Assembly: GCA_963665215.2 (NCBI GenBank)
Contig: CAXXWW010000017.1
Location: 744,001-808,000 of the forward strand
Direction of reading: 5' to 3'
Origin: G963665215 sp963665215
Lineage (GTDB): Bacteria > Chloroflexota > Dehalococcoidia > Lucifugimonadales > CAUZJF01
Length of the DNA: 64,000 nt
In this document: positions 28,364-39,069 of the stretch, in pieces
How positions within the stretch are numbered: position 1 is the first letter of the stretch
Layout of the letters: every line of letters starts with the position of its first letter
Translations under genes and position numbers: made by a program
The notes under the pieces: generated by a model
Seen by the model: only the letters and a program-made list of their open reading frames with translations
The model's database searches: none
Told to the model about the DNA's origin: nothing

Positions 28364-30010
28364 CTACCACCCCAGGGCGTAGCCATCACGGCGAGGGTCG
28401 GCACCTCCCTGGAACACGCCGCTGTCCGCGTCGAACTGGATGGCCTGGGCACCGCCGACCCGCCTGGAGAAGGCCTCGATGACCGTCACCTCGTGGCCAC
28501 GCGACTCGAGCTCGCGGCGCACCTGCGCAGGGAACCGCTCCTCCATCTCCACCGACCGCTCCGTGAAGTACCGGAACCGGGGCGCCTCGATGGCCTGCTG
28601 GACGTTCATCCCGAAGTCCAGCACGTTCATCAACATCTGGGGGGTGGTCTGGAGGATGCCCCAGCTTCCCGGAGTGCCCATGCTCAGGAAGAACTTCCCG
28701 TTCCTAAGGGTCTGGGTGGGCGCGACCACGAAATCGACCCTCTTGCCGGGGCTCACCAGATTGGGACTGCCCTCGTCCAGGTCGAAATAGCTCATCATGT
28801 TGTTGAGGAAAATTCCCGTGTCCGCAGCCGCGACGCCAGACCCAAAGCCGCCACCCAGCGTCTGGGTCACGGTCACGACGTTGCCTTCCCGGTCGGCCAC
28901 GGCGAAATGGGTCGTCATGCCGGCGTCGAACGCCTCGAGGCTGCCTGGCGTCAGGGCGCCGGCCGGCCTGATCGTGGCGTAGTGCTCTCCGGACACAACC
29001 GCCGCCGCCTTCATGCTAATGCGCTTCCTCTGCTCCGCCGCGTAGGCGCCCGAAAGTAGCGCCTTCAGAGGAGCGCTCACGTAGTCCGGGTCCCCCGCGT
29101 ACTCTATGCGGTCCGTAATGGATAGTTTTACTGCCTCCATCACGAGGTGCAGCGTGTCCGGGTGCTGGAACGACAGGGCCGGCGGGCCGACGGTCTCCAC
29201 GAGCTTCAGGGTCTGCAGCACCTGAAAGGCGCTGGAGTTAGGTGGCGCGGTGAGCACCTGGAACCCCCGGTAGTCGATGCTGATGGGCTCTTGCCACTCG
29301 GCCCTGTAGTCGGTGAAGTCCTCGACCGTGAAGAGCCCGCCCATCGCCTGGTTGCCCCCCACGATGCGCCGCGCCAGCTCCCCTGTGTAAAAGGCATCCA
29401 GGCCCTGCTCCGCGATCTCCCGCAGGGACCCGGCAAGCTGAGGCAATCGGAGCCGCGAGCCCGGCGGGGGCACGCTGTCGGCGTCCCCGAGGAATGCCGC
29501 GGCAGAGTCGGGGTGCGACCGGAGCAGGTGCGCGGTCAACGCTATCGTCTCGCTGCACAAGTAGGTGACGGGAAAGCCATTTTCCGCGTAGCCAATGGCC
29601 GGCTGGAACAGACGCTCCCTGTCCATCGAGCCGTAGGTCTCGTGAAGAGTCAGCCAGCCGGCGACGTTTCCCGGCACGAGGCAAGCCAAGATGCCGTTCT
29701 CTTTGGTCTCCTTCGCGAACCTGGAGGGCACGGCGGCCAAAGGCGCCCTGCCCGAGAAGTTGAGCGCGCGGACGCGGCCCTCGGCGGCGACGTACGCCAG
29801 CGCCACGCCGATCCCCCCTATACCCGACATGTAGGGCTCCACCACGTTCAAGGCGGCGGCCGTGGCAACCGTGGCGTCGAAGGCGTTGCCGCCTTCCATC
29901 AGCACTCGCAGCCCGGCGGCGGACGCCAGCGGGTGCGCGGAGGATACCATGCCGTTGACGCCCATCGCCACGGGCCGGTTAGGAGGCGGATATAGAGCTG
30001 GACTCAGCAT
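28364..30010 (-). CDS. Gamma-glutamyltransferase family protein
   Basis: A 548-residue N-terminal-nucleophile hydrolase precursor. Self-cleavage would occur before the Thr of 'DAGMTTHFAVADREGNVVTV', giving the large and small subunits; 'GGGFGSGVAA' and 'LSMGTPGSWGILQTTPQML' are family motifs near the active site, and 'GGADPRRDGYALGW' is the usual C-terminus. It would hydrolyse glutathione or other gamma-glutamyl compounds. The ATG at 30010 has GGAG seven bases upstream. No signal peptide is evident. First gene of a probable two-gene operon with the phosphatase-superfamily gene. Confidence 0.85.
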   Translation of the reverse strand: MLSPALYPPPNRPVAMGVNGMVSSAHPLASAAGLRVLMEGGNAFDATVATAAALNVVEPYMSGIGGIGVALAYVAAEGRVRALNFSGRAPLAAVPSRFAKETKENGILACLVPGNVAGWLTLHETYGSMDRERLFQPAIGYAENGFPVTYLCSETIALTAHLLRSHPDSAAAFLGDADSVPPPGSRLRLPQLAGSLREIAEQGLDAFYTGELARRIVGGNQAMGGLFTVEDFTDYRAEWQEPISIDYRGFQVLTAPPNSSAFQVLQTLKLVETVGPPALSFQHPDTLHLVMEAVKLSITDRIEYAGDPDYVSAPLKALLSGAYAAEQRKRISMKAAAVVSGEHYATIRPAGALTPGSLEAFDAGMTTHFAVADREGNVVTVTQTLGGGFGSGVAAADTGIFLNNMMSYFDLDEGSPNLVSPGKRVDFVVAPTQTLRNGKFFLSMGTPGSWGILQTTPQMLMNVLDFGMNVQQAIEAPRFRYFTERSVEMEERFPAQVRRELESRGHEVTVIEAFSRRVGGAQAIQFDADSGVFQGGADPRRDGYALGW

Positions 30011-30114
30011 CGGGGTCTCCTGTGTAATCGGCGGCGCCCGGGCCGGGAGGAGATGGCCCCACACAAGCTAGTGGGTGCGTCGAAGGATGTCAAGAGCGGA
30101 GTCCCTCCTATACC

Positions 30115-30143
30115 TTGACGAGGGACCGGCATTCGAGTATTAT
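30115..30143 (+). promoter_or_regulatory. Promoter P1 of the 16S gene
   Basis: TTGACG at 30115-30120 and TATTAT at 30138-30143 with a 17-base spacer, a near-consensus housekeeping sigma promoter. Confidence 0.7.
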
Positions 30144-30187
30144 TTCGACTAGGCACGTTACGTAACGGGAGCGGGCCCTGCGACCGC

Positions 30188-30216
30188 TTGACACGGGCCC
30201 GGCGCCCGGTTACTAT
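30188..30216 (+). promoter_or_regulatory. Promoter P2 of the 16S gene
   Basis: Perfect TTGACA at 30188-30193, TACTAT at 30211-30216, spacer 17 bases. Transcription would start about 30223. Two tandem strong promoters are usual for rRNA genes. Confidence 0.8.
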
Positions 30217-30243
30217 TGGGCGTGTATTGTCGCACCTTAACAA

Positions 30244-31999
<1,756 letters not shown>

Positions 32000-32010
32000 G
32001 GGTTAAGGTC

Positions 32011-32050
32011 AAGGGGCCGTTCGCCTGAGTCGAACCGGCCCCTTATTGTT
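32011..32050 (+). terminator. Rho-independent terminator after 16S
   Basis: AAGGGGCCGTTCG and CGAACCGGCCCCTT form a long stem with one bulge, followed by ATTGTTT. It separates the 16S transcript from tRNA-Ala. Confidence 0.75.
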
Positions 32051-32083
32051 TCACAACGCCACTCAGCCGGCCGGTCACACCGT

Positions 32084-32159
32084 GGGGCTGTAGCTCAGTT
32101 GGGAGAGCGCCTCCCTTGCACGGAGGAAGTCAGGGGTTCGAGTCCCCCCAGCTCCACCA
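32084..32159 (+). tRNA. tRNA-Ala (anticodon UGC)
   Basis: Full cloverleaf: acceptor GGGGCTG/CAGCTCC with the G3-U70 pair that identifies alanine tRNA, D arm GCTC...GAGC, anticodon stem CCTCC/GGAGG with loop CTTGCAC (anticodon TGC), T loop TTCGAGT and an encoded CCA. Position 49-65 of the T stem is A-C, a mismatch right at the recombination region of the integrated element. The element's left core repeat covers the last 15 bases. Confidence 0.95.
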
Positions 32160-32160
32160 C
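32145..32160 (+). other. attL core
   Basis: 16-base repeat CCCCCAGCTCCACCAC at the 3' end of tRNA-Ala, shared with 44103-44118. Confidence 0.75.
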
Positions 32161-32216
32161 ATCCTCCCCAAACCCCTTGCCCGTAGCTAGCCTCTACCCT
32201 ATAATTGCCTTATACT

Positions 32217-32243
32217 GGTGGTATAAGTCGGTGGTAGGTGGTA
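32217..32243 (+). promoter_or_regulatory. Putative integrase arm-binding sites, left
   Basis: Three copies of GGTGGTA (32217-32223, 32230-32236, 32237-32243) between attL and the integrase gene. Two more copies lie next to attR. Tyrosine integrases bind such short arm repeats; they may also let the integrase repress itself. Confidence 0.45.
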
Positions 32244-32261
32244 GCAAAGGGGGTAGCAACA

Positions 32262-33431
32262 ATGGGCAATCTCACCGCAGCGCAGCTACGCAAAATCAAC
32301 GAACCCGGACGTTATGGCGATGGTGCTGGCCTCTACCTTGTGGTGTCGCCGGGCGGTTCAAGGTATTGGATTCAACGGATACGGCTTGACGGCATGCGGA
32401 CTGATAAAGGCCTGGGAGGCCTTACGGACGTTAGTCTTACCGAGGCGCGCAAGAAAGCGGCGGCTAACAGGGACGCCCTACAGCAGGGCCGCAATCCTTG
32501 GAGTGAGCAGGAAGAGGAGAAGGCGGCCAGGCTTGAACAGCTAAAGGTAATCCCCACCTTCCGCGATGTCACTTACAAAGTCCACGAGGCCAACGCCGTG
32601 CGTTGGCGCAACGAAAAGCACACCAACTCGTGGTTGCAAACATTGGAACGCCACGCCAAGTTGATCCTAGATATGCCCATTGACGAAATAACCCAGGCGC
32701 ACGTTCTGACCGTTTTGGAACCAATCTGGAGTACCAAGCCCGAGACGGCGCGCCGCGTACGCCAACGTATGCGTGCGGTTTTCAAGTGGGGGGTGTCTTG
32801 GGGTTATATTCCGTTCAATCCCGCCGGTGAAGTAATAGACGGCGCGTTGGTACCAATGCCAAAGGTTCAGGAACATCTAAAGGCATTGCCCTATCAAGAG
32901 GTGTCGGCCGCGATCAAAAAGATTCGGGACTCGGAAGCGTGGGCCGCTACCAAACTGGCGTTTGAGTTTATGATTCTGACTGCTGCCCGTGGTGGTGAGG
33001 TTAGGTACGCAACGTGGGCCGAGATTGACGGGGATACCTGGACTCGGCCCGCACACAAAATGAAGGGCAACAAACCCCACCGGGTACCCCTTTCGATTCA
33101 GGCCACAGTCCTGTTGCGCACTGCAAAAGAAAAATTGGGCACCGAGTCTGGCCTGATTTTCCCATCACCTGACGGCAACCCATTGTCGGAAAATGCCCTG
33201 CCAATGCGGGCCAAGAAATGCGGGATACAAGCCGTACCTCACGGCTTTCGCTCAAGCTTCCGGGACTGGGCAGAGGAATGTTCAAGCGGAAGCCACGCTG
33301 CCATAGAGATATCACTGGCCCACGATTATGGTAGCGCAGTAGAAAGGGCATATTTCCGAAGCGACCTGCTGGACCAAAGGCGGGAGCTAAATCAAGAGTG
33401 GTGCAACTTCCTGGACCCCCTACCCTTCTAG
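32262..33431 (+). CDS. int: P4-type tyrosine recombinase (integrase)
   Basis: 389 residues. N-terminal DUF4102/Arm domain ('GDGAGLYLVVSPGGSRYWI', 'LTEARKKAAANRDALQQGRN'), SAM-like core-binding domain, then the catalytic domain with Arg in 'LTAARGGEVRYATW', Lys in 'HKMKGNKPHRVPLS', His/Arg in 'VPHGFRSSFRDWA', a second His in 'SLAHDYG' and Tyr in 'VERAYFRSDLL'. It catalyses site-specific integration and excision at the tRNA. ATG at 32262 after GGGGGTAGCAACA is preferred to the GTG at 32238. It sits 100 bases from attL, transcribed into the element, as in P4-like satellites. Confidence 0.92.
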   Translation: MGNLTAAQLRKINEPGRYGDGAGLYLVVSPGGSRYWIQRIRLDGMRTDKGLGGLTDVSLTEARKKAAANRDALQQGRNPWSEQEEEKAARLEQLKVIPTFRDVTYKVHEANAVRWRNEKHTNSWLQTLERHAKLILDMPIDEITQAHVLTVLEPIWSTKPETARRVRQRMRAVFKWGVSWGYIPFNPAGEVIDGALVPMPKVQEHLKALPYQEVSAAIKKIRDSEAWAATKLAFEFMILTAARGGEVRYATWAEIDGDTWTRPAHKMKGNKPHRVPLSIQATVLLRTAKEKLGTESGLIFPSPDGNPLSENALPMRAKKCGIQAVPHGFRSSFRDWAEECSSGSHAAIEISLAHDYGSAVERAYFRSDLLDQRRELNQEWCNFLDPLPF

Positions 33432-33472
33432 CGCTACCCTCATTAACTTAATGGTGTCAACTCCCTAATCCC

Positions 33473-33486
33473 TACCATATGTGGTA
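33473..33486. promoter_or_regulatory. Palindrome ahead of the capsid operon
   Basis: TACCA-TATG-TGGTA, a short dyad between integrase and capsid gene. It could be an operator for the head operon; no partner protein can be named. Confidence 0.3.
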
Positions 33487-33571
33487 TGCCGTTGGCGGAA
33501 AAGCACTAGATGTGGTAGACTATGAGATTGATAACCGAATGACGGACGGGAGCCCCCATAGGAGGCGAAAC

Positions 33572-34837
33572 TTGGATATCGTTCAAAAAGCTCAGCTCCA
33601 TATCAGCGAGGTCAAGGCCAAAATCACCGACCTGTTGGAGACCGCCGAGGAGAAACGCGGGGAGGACTTCGACGGCGACCTGGAGAAGGCCATGAAGCAG
33701 GTAAAACCCGCCGAGCTCCAGCTTCAAGCCGCGTTGGTGAGCCAGCCTGAGGAGACCGCCGAGAAGATGGTTGAAAAGCGGGCCGAGGTCGTCACCGAGA
33801 CAGCCGAAGAACGGGAAGAAACGGAGCTGCGCTCCAAGGTCAATTTTGGCAAGTACATCGGCGCGGCGATGGCCGGAACCGGCGTCACGACCGGCGCGGA
33901 GGGCGAGCTTAACGAGCACCTGGGCCTGGCCGCAAACCAGTTCCCAATGGACCTGCTGGCACCCGCCATTGAGGTCAGGGCCTTGAGGGACGGCGACGCC
34001 GACGTTATGGCGCGCTCCTGGGTTGACCGCGTATTCGCGGATTCAGCCGCCATGCGAATCGGCATCAACTTTGAGTCGGTCCCACCTGGCATCACGGCTC
34101 ACCCCGTCTTGACGGCGGGCGGCTCCGGTGAACAGCGCGGGCGGACGCAAGCGGCGGGTGAATCGACGTACAGCTTCACGGTAAGCGAGCTTCGTCCGAC
34201 GCGAAATGCGGTCCACGGAATCTATAGTTTGGAGGACCATGCCCGCGTCCCTGGCCTCTCCGACGCCATCCTTCGTGACATGAGGGAGGGCATTGTCGAG
34301 AAGGTTGACCGGACGATCTTCAGGGGCGACGCCACGGCCAACGAGGACGGCGCCGACATTGCCGGTTTGGAGACGCTGACCATCGGTGAAGAGACGATCA
34401 CCCAGACCAACAAGGTCAAGGGCGACGAAACCTTGAAGGCGTTCCTTTCCTTCGTGGACGGCATCTACGCCACCAGCCTGGGCGACCTGTCGGTTGTGGC
34501 GGCGGAAGGCGCGAATACCCTCTGGTACTCGACCATCCACAACTCGGCGGCTGACAATGAGACCATCGCCCGATTCCTGATGGCGGCGGGCCTGAGCTGG
34601 ATGGTGCGCGGCCACATTGAATCGTCCACCAGCAACGGCGATTTTGGGGCCTTCGTGGGCCTTGCTCGTGGAATGGCGGGAGCGGGTGTTGCGCCCGTCT
34701 GGAATAGGGGCGAGTTAGTCCGTGACCCCTACTCCAACGCTAACAAGGGCGAAGTCAAGTTGACCGTCAACTGGCTCTGGAATTTCGGCCTACCTCGGAC
34801 GGCCAATTTCAAGCGCATCAAATTCGTAAGTAACTAG
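33572..34837 (+). CDS. HK97-fold major capsid protein
   Basis: About 421 residues. The first 100 or so form a charged, helical scaffold-like region ('QLHISEVKAKITDLLETAEE', 'PEETAEKMVEKRAEVVTETA'), as in HK97 gp5 delta domains removed by the prohead protease; the remainder has the capsid fold with 'EKVDRTIFRGDATANEDGAD', 'TLWYSTIHNSAADNETIARF' and 'NFGLPRTANFKRIKFVSN'. TTG at 33572 with GGAGG six bases upstream is chosen; the ATG at 33479 has no ribosome site. First gene of a closely packed head operon, which is the reverse of the usual terminase-first order. Confidence 0.85.
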   Translation: MDIVQKAQLHISEVKAKITDLLETAEEKRGEDFDGDLEKAMKQVKPAELQLQAALVSQPEETAEKMVEKRAEVVTETAEEREETELRSKVNFGKYIGAAMAGTGVTTGAEGELNEHLGLAANQFPMDLLAPAIEVRALRDGDADVMARSWVDRVFADSAAMRIGINFESVPPGITAHPVLTAGGSGEQRGRTQAAGESTYSFTVSELRPTRNAVHGIYSLEDHARVPGLSDAILRDMREGIVEKVDRTIFRGDATANEDGADIAGLETLTIGEETITQTNKVKGDETLKAFLSFVDGIYATSLGDLSVVAAEGANTLWYSTIHNSAADNETIARFLMAAGLSWMVRGHIESSTSNGDFGAFVGLARGMAGAGVAPVWNRGELVRDPYSNANKGEVKLTVNWLWNFGLPRTANFKRIKFVSN

Positions 34838-34847
34838 GCGGGCCGCC

Positions 34848-35282
34848 ATGCCTGGCATCCTGATTAGCGGTCCAGCAGGGGCGGGCAAGTCCCAATATGC
34901 GCGGCAGGTTCGAGCGGAGACGCCTGGGCCTGCCGTGCTGATTGAGTTCCAAGAGATATACGCCATGCTCCTGGGCCTTCAACGCCTGGACAACGGGCGG
35001 TATCCACCACGCTCAGAGTCGGACGCCTTCGCCATGCCCATGACTGAATACCTCCGAAGGGCGGCGATCTCGGCGGCGACTGCGCGGGACATTACCCCGA
35101 TAGTTAGCAACTCCGATGGCAGTCAAGAGCGGCGGGCGGCCTTGCTCGGATTCATGGGCCCAGGTAGTCGGGAGACCGTGATTGACCCAGGCGTGCAGGT
35201 AGTGACTGAGCGCCTATCGGTCGAGGGCTACCTTGACCCAGATTGCAGGACTGCCCTGGACCGCTGGTACGGGAGAATTTAA
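34848..35282 (+). CDS. Small P-loop NTPase of the head operon
   Basis: 144 residues starting 10 bases after the capsid stop. The Walker A loop is at the very N-terminus ('ILISGPAGAGKSQYARQ'), as in nucleotide kinases; a possible acidic partner is in 'VLIEFQEIYAML'. The length fits a minimal kinase-like fold without lid. I do not know the family. Its place between capsid and protease, with the stop overlapping the next start (TAATG), says it is made together with head proteins. It could be a small-molecule kinase or a packaging accessory. Confidence 0.6.
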   Translation: MPGILISGPAGAGKSQYARQVRAETPGPAVLIEFQEIYAMLLGLQRLDNGRYPPRSESDAFAMPMTEYLRRAAISAATARDITPIVSNSDGSQERRAALLGFMGPGSRETVIDPGVQVVTERLSVEGYLDPDCRTALDRWYGRI

Positions 35283-35767
35283 TGGAATCCTTGGCGTGCG
35301 AAATCCGGTATGAGATAGACGATTCCCGTCAATCTCCTGGCCGGTTGAAGGGAACCCTAATCACCTATGAACGGCGGGCGGGCGACCGTCCGGAGATCGT
35401 CGCCCGTGGTGCCTTCCATTGGCGCGACGGCGGCATTGTCATAAATGACCAGCACAAGCGCGAATCCGCCATCCTTCGCACGGTCCCTTTCCTGGATGGC
35501 GACGACGTGAAGATAGACGCTCCCCTACCGGACACCCAGGCGGGCCGTGACGCTGCAACGAATGTACGGGATGGCGTCTTGACCGGCCTCTCCGTCGAGA
35601 TGGTCACGGAGGCCGAGGGCCGGCGTCAAGGGCTCAGGGAGATAAGGCGGGCGCGCCTGGTCCGCGCTGGCCTGGTGGACGACCCCAGCTATAAGGATTC
35701 CAAGGTCGAGATCAGAGCCCACGGCCCATACTGGCAACTCGACCGGGAGATGCTGCGATGGCTGTAG
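35282..35767 (+). CDS. HK97-family prohead protease
   Basis: 161 residues with the herpesvirus-assemblin-like serine protease pattern: His in 'IVINDQHKRESAILRTV', Ser in 'DGVLTGLSVEMVTEAEG' and the closing 'ARLVRAGLVDDPSYKDSKVE', all hallmarks of the caudovirus prohead protease. It would clip the capsid scaffold region. Start ATG overlaps the upstream stop, and its own end overlaps the next start by 10 bases, so translation is coupled. Confidence 0.85.
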   Translation: MESLACEIRYEIDDSRQSPGRLKGTLITYERRAGDRPEIVARGAFHWRDGGIVINDQHKRESAILRTVPFLDGDDVKIDAPLPDTQAGRDAATNVRDGVLTGLSVEMVTEAEGRRQGLREIRRARLVRAGLVDDPSYKDSKVEIRAHGPYWQLDREMLRWL

Positions 35768-36810
35768 ACGTTGAACAGCTAGCTATCGGCCTACGCCTAT
35801 CGGCGGACGGCGCAGGGCTCACAGACGCACAGACGGCCATCCTTACCCGTCTGCTAGGCGTCGCGGAGGCTTTCGTAGAGCTACGGGCTCCAGCCGCTAA
35901 TCAGGCCGCGAAGGATGAGGCCGTTGTCTCGATGGCCTCATATATGTACGACCGGCCCAAAGCTGCCCCTGAAAGGCGCTATGCGGACGCATGGGCGAAC
36001 AGTGGGGCGGCGTTCATCGTTGCGCCCTGGGTAGTCCAGCGGCTAGGCGACGCATCGGGTGAAGCTCTCCCGCCATCGGGCGGCGCGGGCCTCTCGGATG
36101 AGGAGCGGGCCAGACTCCTACCAGACAACGCGGCGGACGGTCAAGTGGCTGTCTACCAAGACGCAAGCGGCCAATGGATAGCGGAGGACGTAGCGGCGGG
36201 TGAGGGCGGTACTGAGGACGCCGTAGCGCGTGCGGCGGCAGCGGCGGCGGCCCAGGACGTGGTAGACCACAACGCCGCCTCAGACTCCCACGAGGACATC
36301 CGAACGTCCATTGAGGGCCGCGTAACTCAAGACGTGGTGGAGGACACGGCCCAACGCCTGATTAACAGCGCGGGCCATGCGACGAATGTTGACCTTGGAG
36401 TGGTGCGGGACGGGATTCAGCGCAACGCCGACGAATTGACTGCCCATGAAGGAACACCTCATGGCGGAGGGAATGGTGGAACGCCTACGCCAACGCCCCC
36501 GGCGGTCCTGGTGGATGCCGTGGTGTACTCCGCTCATGGCGACGTGACGGCGGCGGGCTGGCGTGATTATGACTTCGTTCAACTGTTCTACACCAACACC
36601 GACACCTTCACCACGCCAGCCGTGAACACGGCCCAGTTAATTGCCCGCACGTCTTTGATTGTTCCCGTTGGGCGCAACGTCTCATGGACGCTCTCAATAG
36701 ACGCCGCCGCCGATGATGTTATCAATACCGCTCAGTCTACCAGTGGGAACGCCGTCGCTGCACCGACCGCGACCAGCACCATGACCGTGATTGCATGGCG
36801 GGCAGGTTAA
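35758..36810 (+). CDS. Head-tail connector fused to fibre-like C-terminal domain
   Basis: 350 residues. The N-terminal 100 resemble gp6-like connectors ('ILTRLLGVAEAFVELRAPAA', 'AVVSMASYMYDRP', 'ANSGAAFIVAPWVVQRLGDA'). Usual connectors stop there. This one continues through 'YQDASGQWIAEDVAAGEGG', an Ala-rich helix, a segment 'DHNAASDSHEDIRTSIEGR' like those of tail-fibre proteins, a Gly/Thr/Pro hinge and a terminal beta domain ('AGWRDYDFVQLFYTNTDTFT'). The extension could decorate the capsid or mediate attachment. GGGAG before the ATG; overlaps the protease gene. Confidence 0.65.
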   Translation: MAVDVEQLAIGLRLSADGAGLTDAQTAILTRLLGVAEAFVELRAPAANQAAKDEAVVSMASYMYDRPKAAPERRYADAWANSGAAFIVAPWVVQRLGDASGEALPPSGGAGLSDEERARLLPDNAADGQVAVYQDASGQWIAEDVAAGEGGTEDAVARAAAAAAAQDVVDHNAASDSHEDIRTSIEGRVTQDVVEDTAQRLINSAGHATNVDLGVVRDGIQRNADELTAHEGTPHGGGNGGTPTPTPPAVLVDAVVYSAHGDVTAAGWRDYDFVQLFYTNTDTFTTPAVNTAQLIARTSLIVPVGRNVSWTLSIDAAADDVINTAQSTSGNAVAAPTATSTMTVIAWRAG

Positions 36811-37495
36811 TATGAGAATACCGTTCTTCAACCGAATTGAGAAACGTGCTGAGGACTACACCGAGGCGATAATCGCGCAGCTAATAGACACGGCGGACAC
36901 GTCGGTCACGCCGTCAGGCTCGACCGCTGCCGAAGAGGTGGCTATCGGTTTGTGGGGCAGGGCCTTCGCAAGCGCGAACGTCACGCCGTCCGGCCCTATT
37001 GCGGACGTGTTAAGTCCGTCCGTACTCCAAATGATAGGGCGCAACTTGGCGGAGTTTGGGGAGAGCCTATGGGTGATCGAGGTCGAGGACGGCGTGTTGC
37101 ACCTTGAGCACGCCAGCGACTACACCATTACAGGGACGCGGGAGTGGATTTACGACCTTTCCCTATCATACCCCGATGGCATTGTCAGGCGGAGCCTGCC
37201 AGCTTCCCGCGTGGTCCATGTCAAATATGCCGAGGACGGCGACCAGCCGTGGAAAGGGATAGGCCCGCTTCGGCAGGCGTCCACCACCAGACGGCTCAAT
37301 GCCAACTTGGAGACGCGGCTGGCCGACGAATCCAGCGCACGGAGCGGGTATCTGATACCCGTTCCTGAAGTCACGGCGAGTTTGCAGGGCGACCTTAACA
37401 AGCTCAAAGGCAAGTCCGTACTGGTGAAATCGACGGCGGACGGATGGGACCAGACGACCCAGGCACCAAAGGGCGACTTTGCAGCACGTAGGCTA

Positions 37496-38732
37496 GTGGT
37501 CCAACATCATTGAAATGAATACCATGATAGTCATTGTTCCTCTTGGGGGTTCAATCGTAACGTTGAACCGAGGAGGAACCATGATGTCTACCAAGAAGTA
37601 CCGTATCAGACTGACTACCGACGAACAACAGGAACTCAACGCCTTGGTCTCACGCGGTCGGGCTGCGGCGTACAAACAGACCCATGCGCGCATTCTGCTG
37701 ATGAGCGATGAGTCACGCTCGGACGGGGGAATGAAGGACGCGGACATCACCAGCGCGCTCGGTGTGGGACAGTCAACGGTCGAGCGAATACGCAAGCGCT
37801 GTGTGGAGGAGGGGGTCGAGTCTGCGCTGAATCGCAAAAAGCAACTGCGTCGGCGTCAAAAGAGACTGGACGGCGAAGGTGAAGCACGGTTGATAGCGAT
37901 GGCCTGCGGGGAACCGCCGGAGGGGCGTGCCAGTTGGACCCTGAAGCTGTTGGCTGACCAGTTGGTCGAGTGTGAGATAGTCGGGACCATTAGCACCGAG
38001 ACGGTTCGCCAGGCGCTTAAAAAAAAACGAACTGAAGCCGTGGCTGAAGCAGAGTTGGTGCATCCCGCCCGGTCAGAGCGCGGAGTTTGTGTGCGCGATG
38101 GAAGACGTACTGGAGGTCTACCAACGGCCGTACGATGGGAATGAGGTTCTGGTGTGCATGGATGAGACGAGCAAACAGCAAGTCAAGGAGACGCGAGTGC
38201 CGCGTCCCGCAGCGCCCGGCTTATCGGCGGCATACGACTACGAATACGAGCGCAATGGAGTGAGCAGCCTGTTCATGCTGTTTGCACCGTTGGACGGATG
38301 GCGCCGAGTCGAGGTCAGAGAGCGTCGCACGAAGGTGGACTGGGCGCATGTGATAAAGGAACTGGTCGACGAGGACTACCCTGACAGAGACCGGATCGTG
38401 CTGGTAATGGACAATCTCAACACTCACAAGCTGTCCTCGCTATACGAGGCATTCGAGCCTGCTGAGGCGAGGCGTATAGCTGAGCGACTGGAGATACACT
38501 ACACTCCCAAACACGGGAGTTGGTTGAATATGGCGGAGATAGAGATCGGTGTGCTGGCTCGACAGTGCCTGGACCGACGGATTGCCAATCAAGACATCCT
38601 GCGCGGCGAGGTCAATGCTTGGCAGAATCAACGCAACCGGGATGTGATACGAGTGGATTGGCGCTTCACTACCGAGGATGCGCGCATCAAGCTAAAGTCA
38701 CTCTACCCATCAATACAAAAACGTTGAACCAC
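37496..38732 (+). mobile_element. IS630-family insertion sequence, copy 1
   Basis: 1237 bases flanked by the TA target duplication (37494-37495, 38733-38734), with ends GTGGTCCAAC and GTTGAACCAC as inverted repeats. It appears identical to the copy at 59420-60656. Confidence 0.95.
37581..38727 (+). CDS. IS630 transposase (two frames joined by slippage at A9), copy 1
   Basis: The first frame (37581-38144) encodes the helix-turn-helix part ('ITSALGVGQSTVERIRKRC'). The second frame (continuing to 38727) encodes the DDE core: Asp in 'EVLVCMDETSKQQ', Asp in 'RIVLVMDNLNTHKL' and Glu in 'HGSWLNMAEIEIG'. Joining them needs a +1 change of frame, and nine consecutive A residues at 38019-38027 lie exactly at the overlap, where both frames encode K-K (then K-R-T or K-N-E-L-K-P-W). 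Transcriptional or ribosomal slippage on such runs is known in this family. AGGAGG precedes the ATG. Confidence 0.9.
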
Positions 38733-39069
38733 TAGGTTTCAGTCCACCTCAGACGATCCAGCCTGTGCGGGAGTCCGTCATTCGTTCGTTGCTCGCCGCC
38801 TGCGGCGTACCTGCCGCTATGGTAGGCGGCACGACCGCGAACGAGCTCCGGGAAGCCTACAGACAGTTCCTGCATGGGACCATCCAGCCCACGGCCAAGC
38901 TCGTTTTAGACGAACTGAGATTCAAGCTCGATAGCCCCGACCTGGGCATGGACTTCTCCGATCTCGGGGCAGCAGATATCAGTTCTCGCGCAAGATCGTT
39001 CGGCAGCATGGTGACGGCGGGCATGGATATTGAACGCGCAGCGGCCCTGAGCGGCCTACTGGTGACGGA

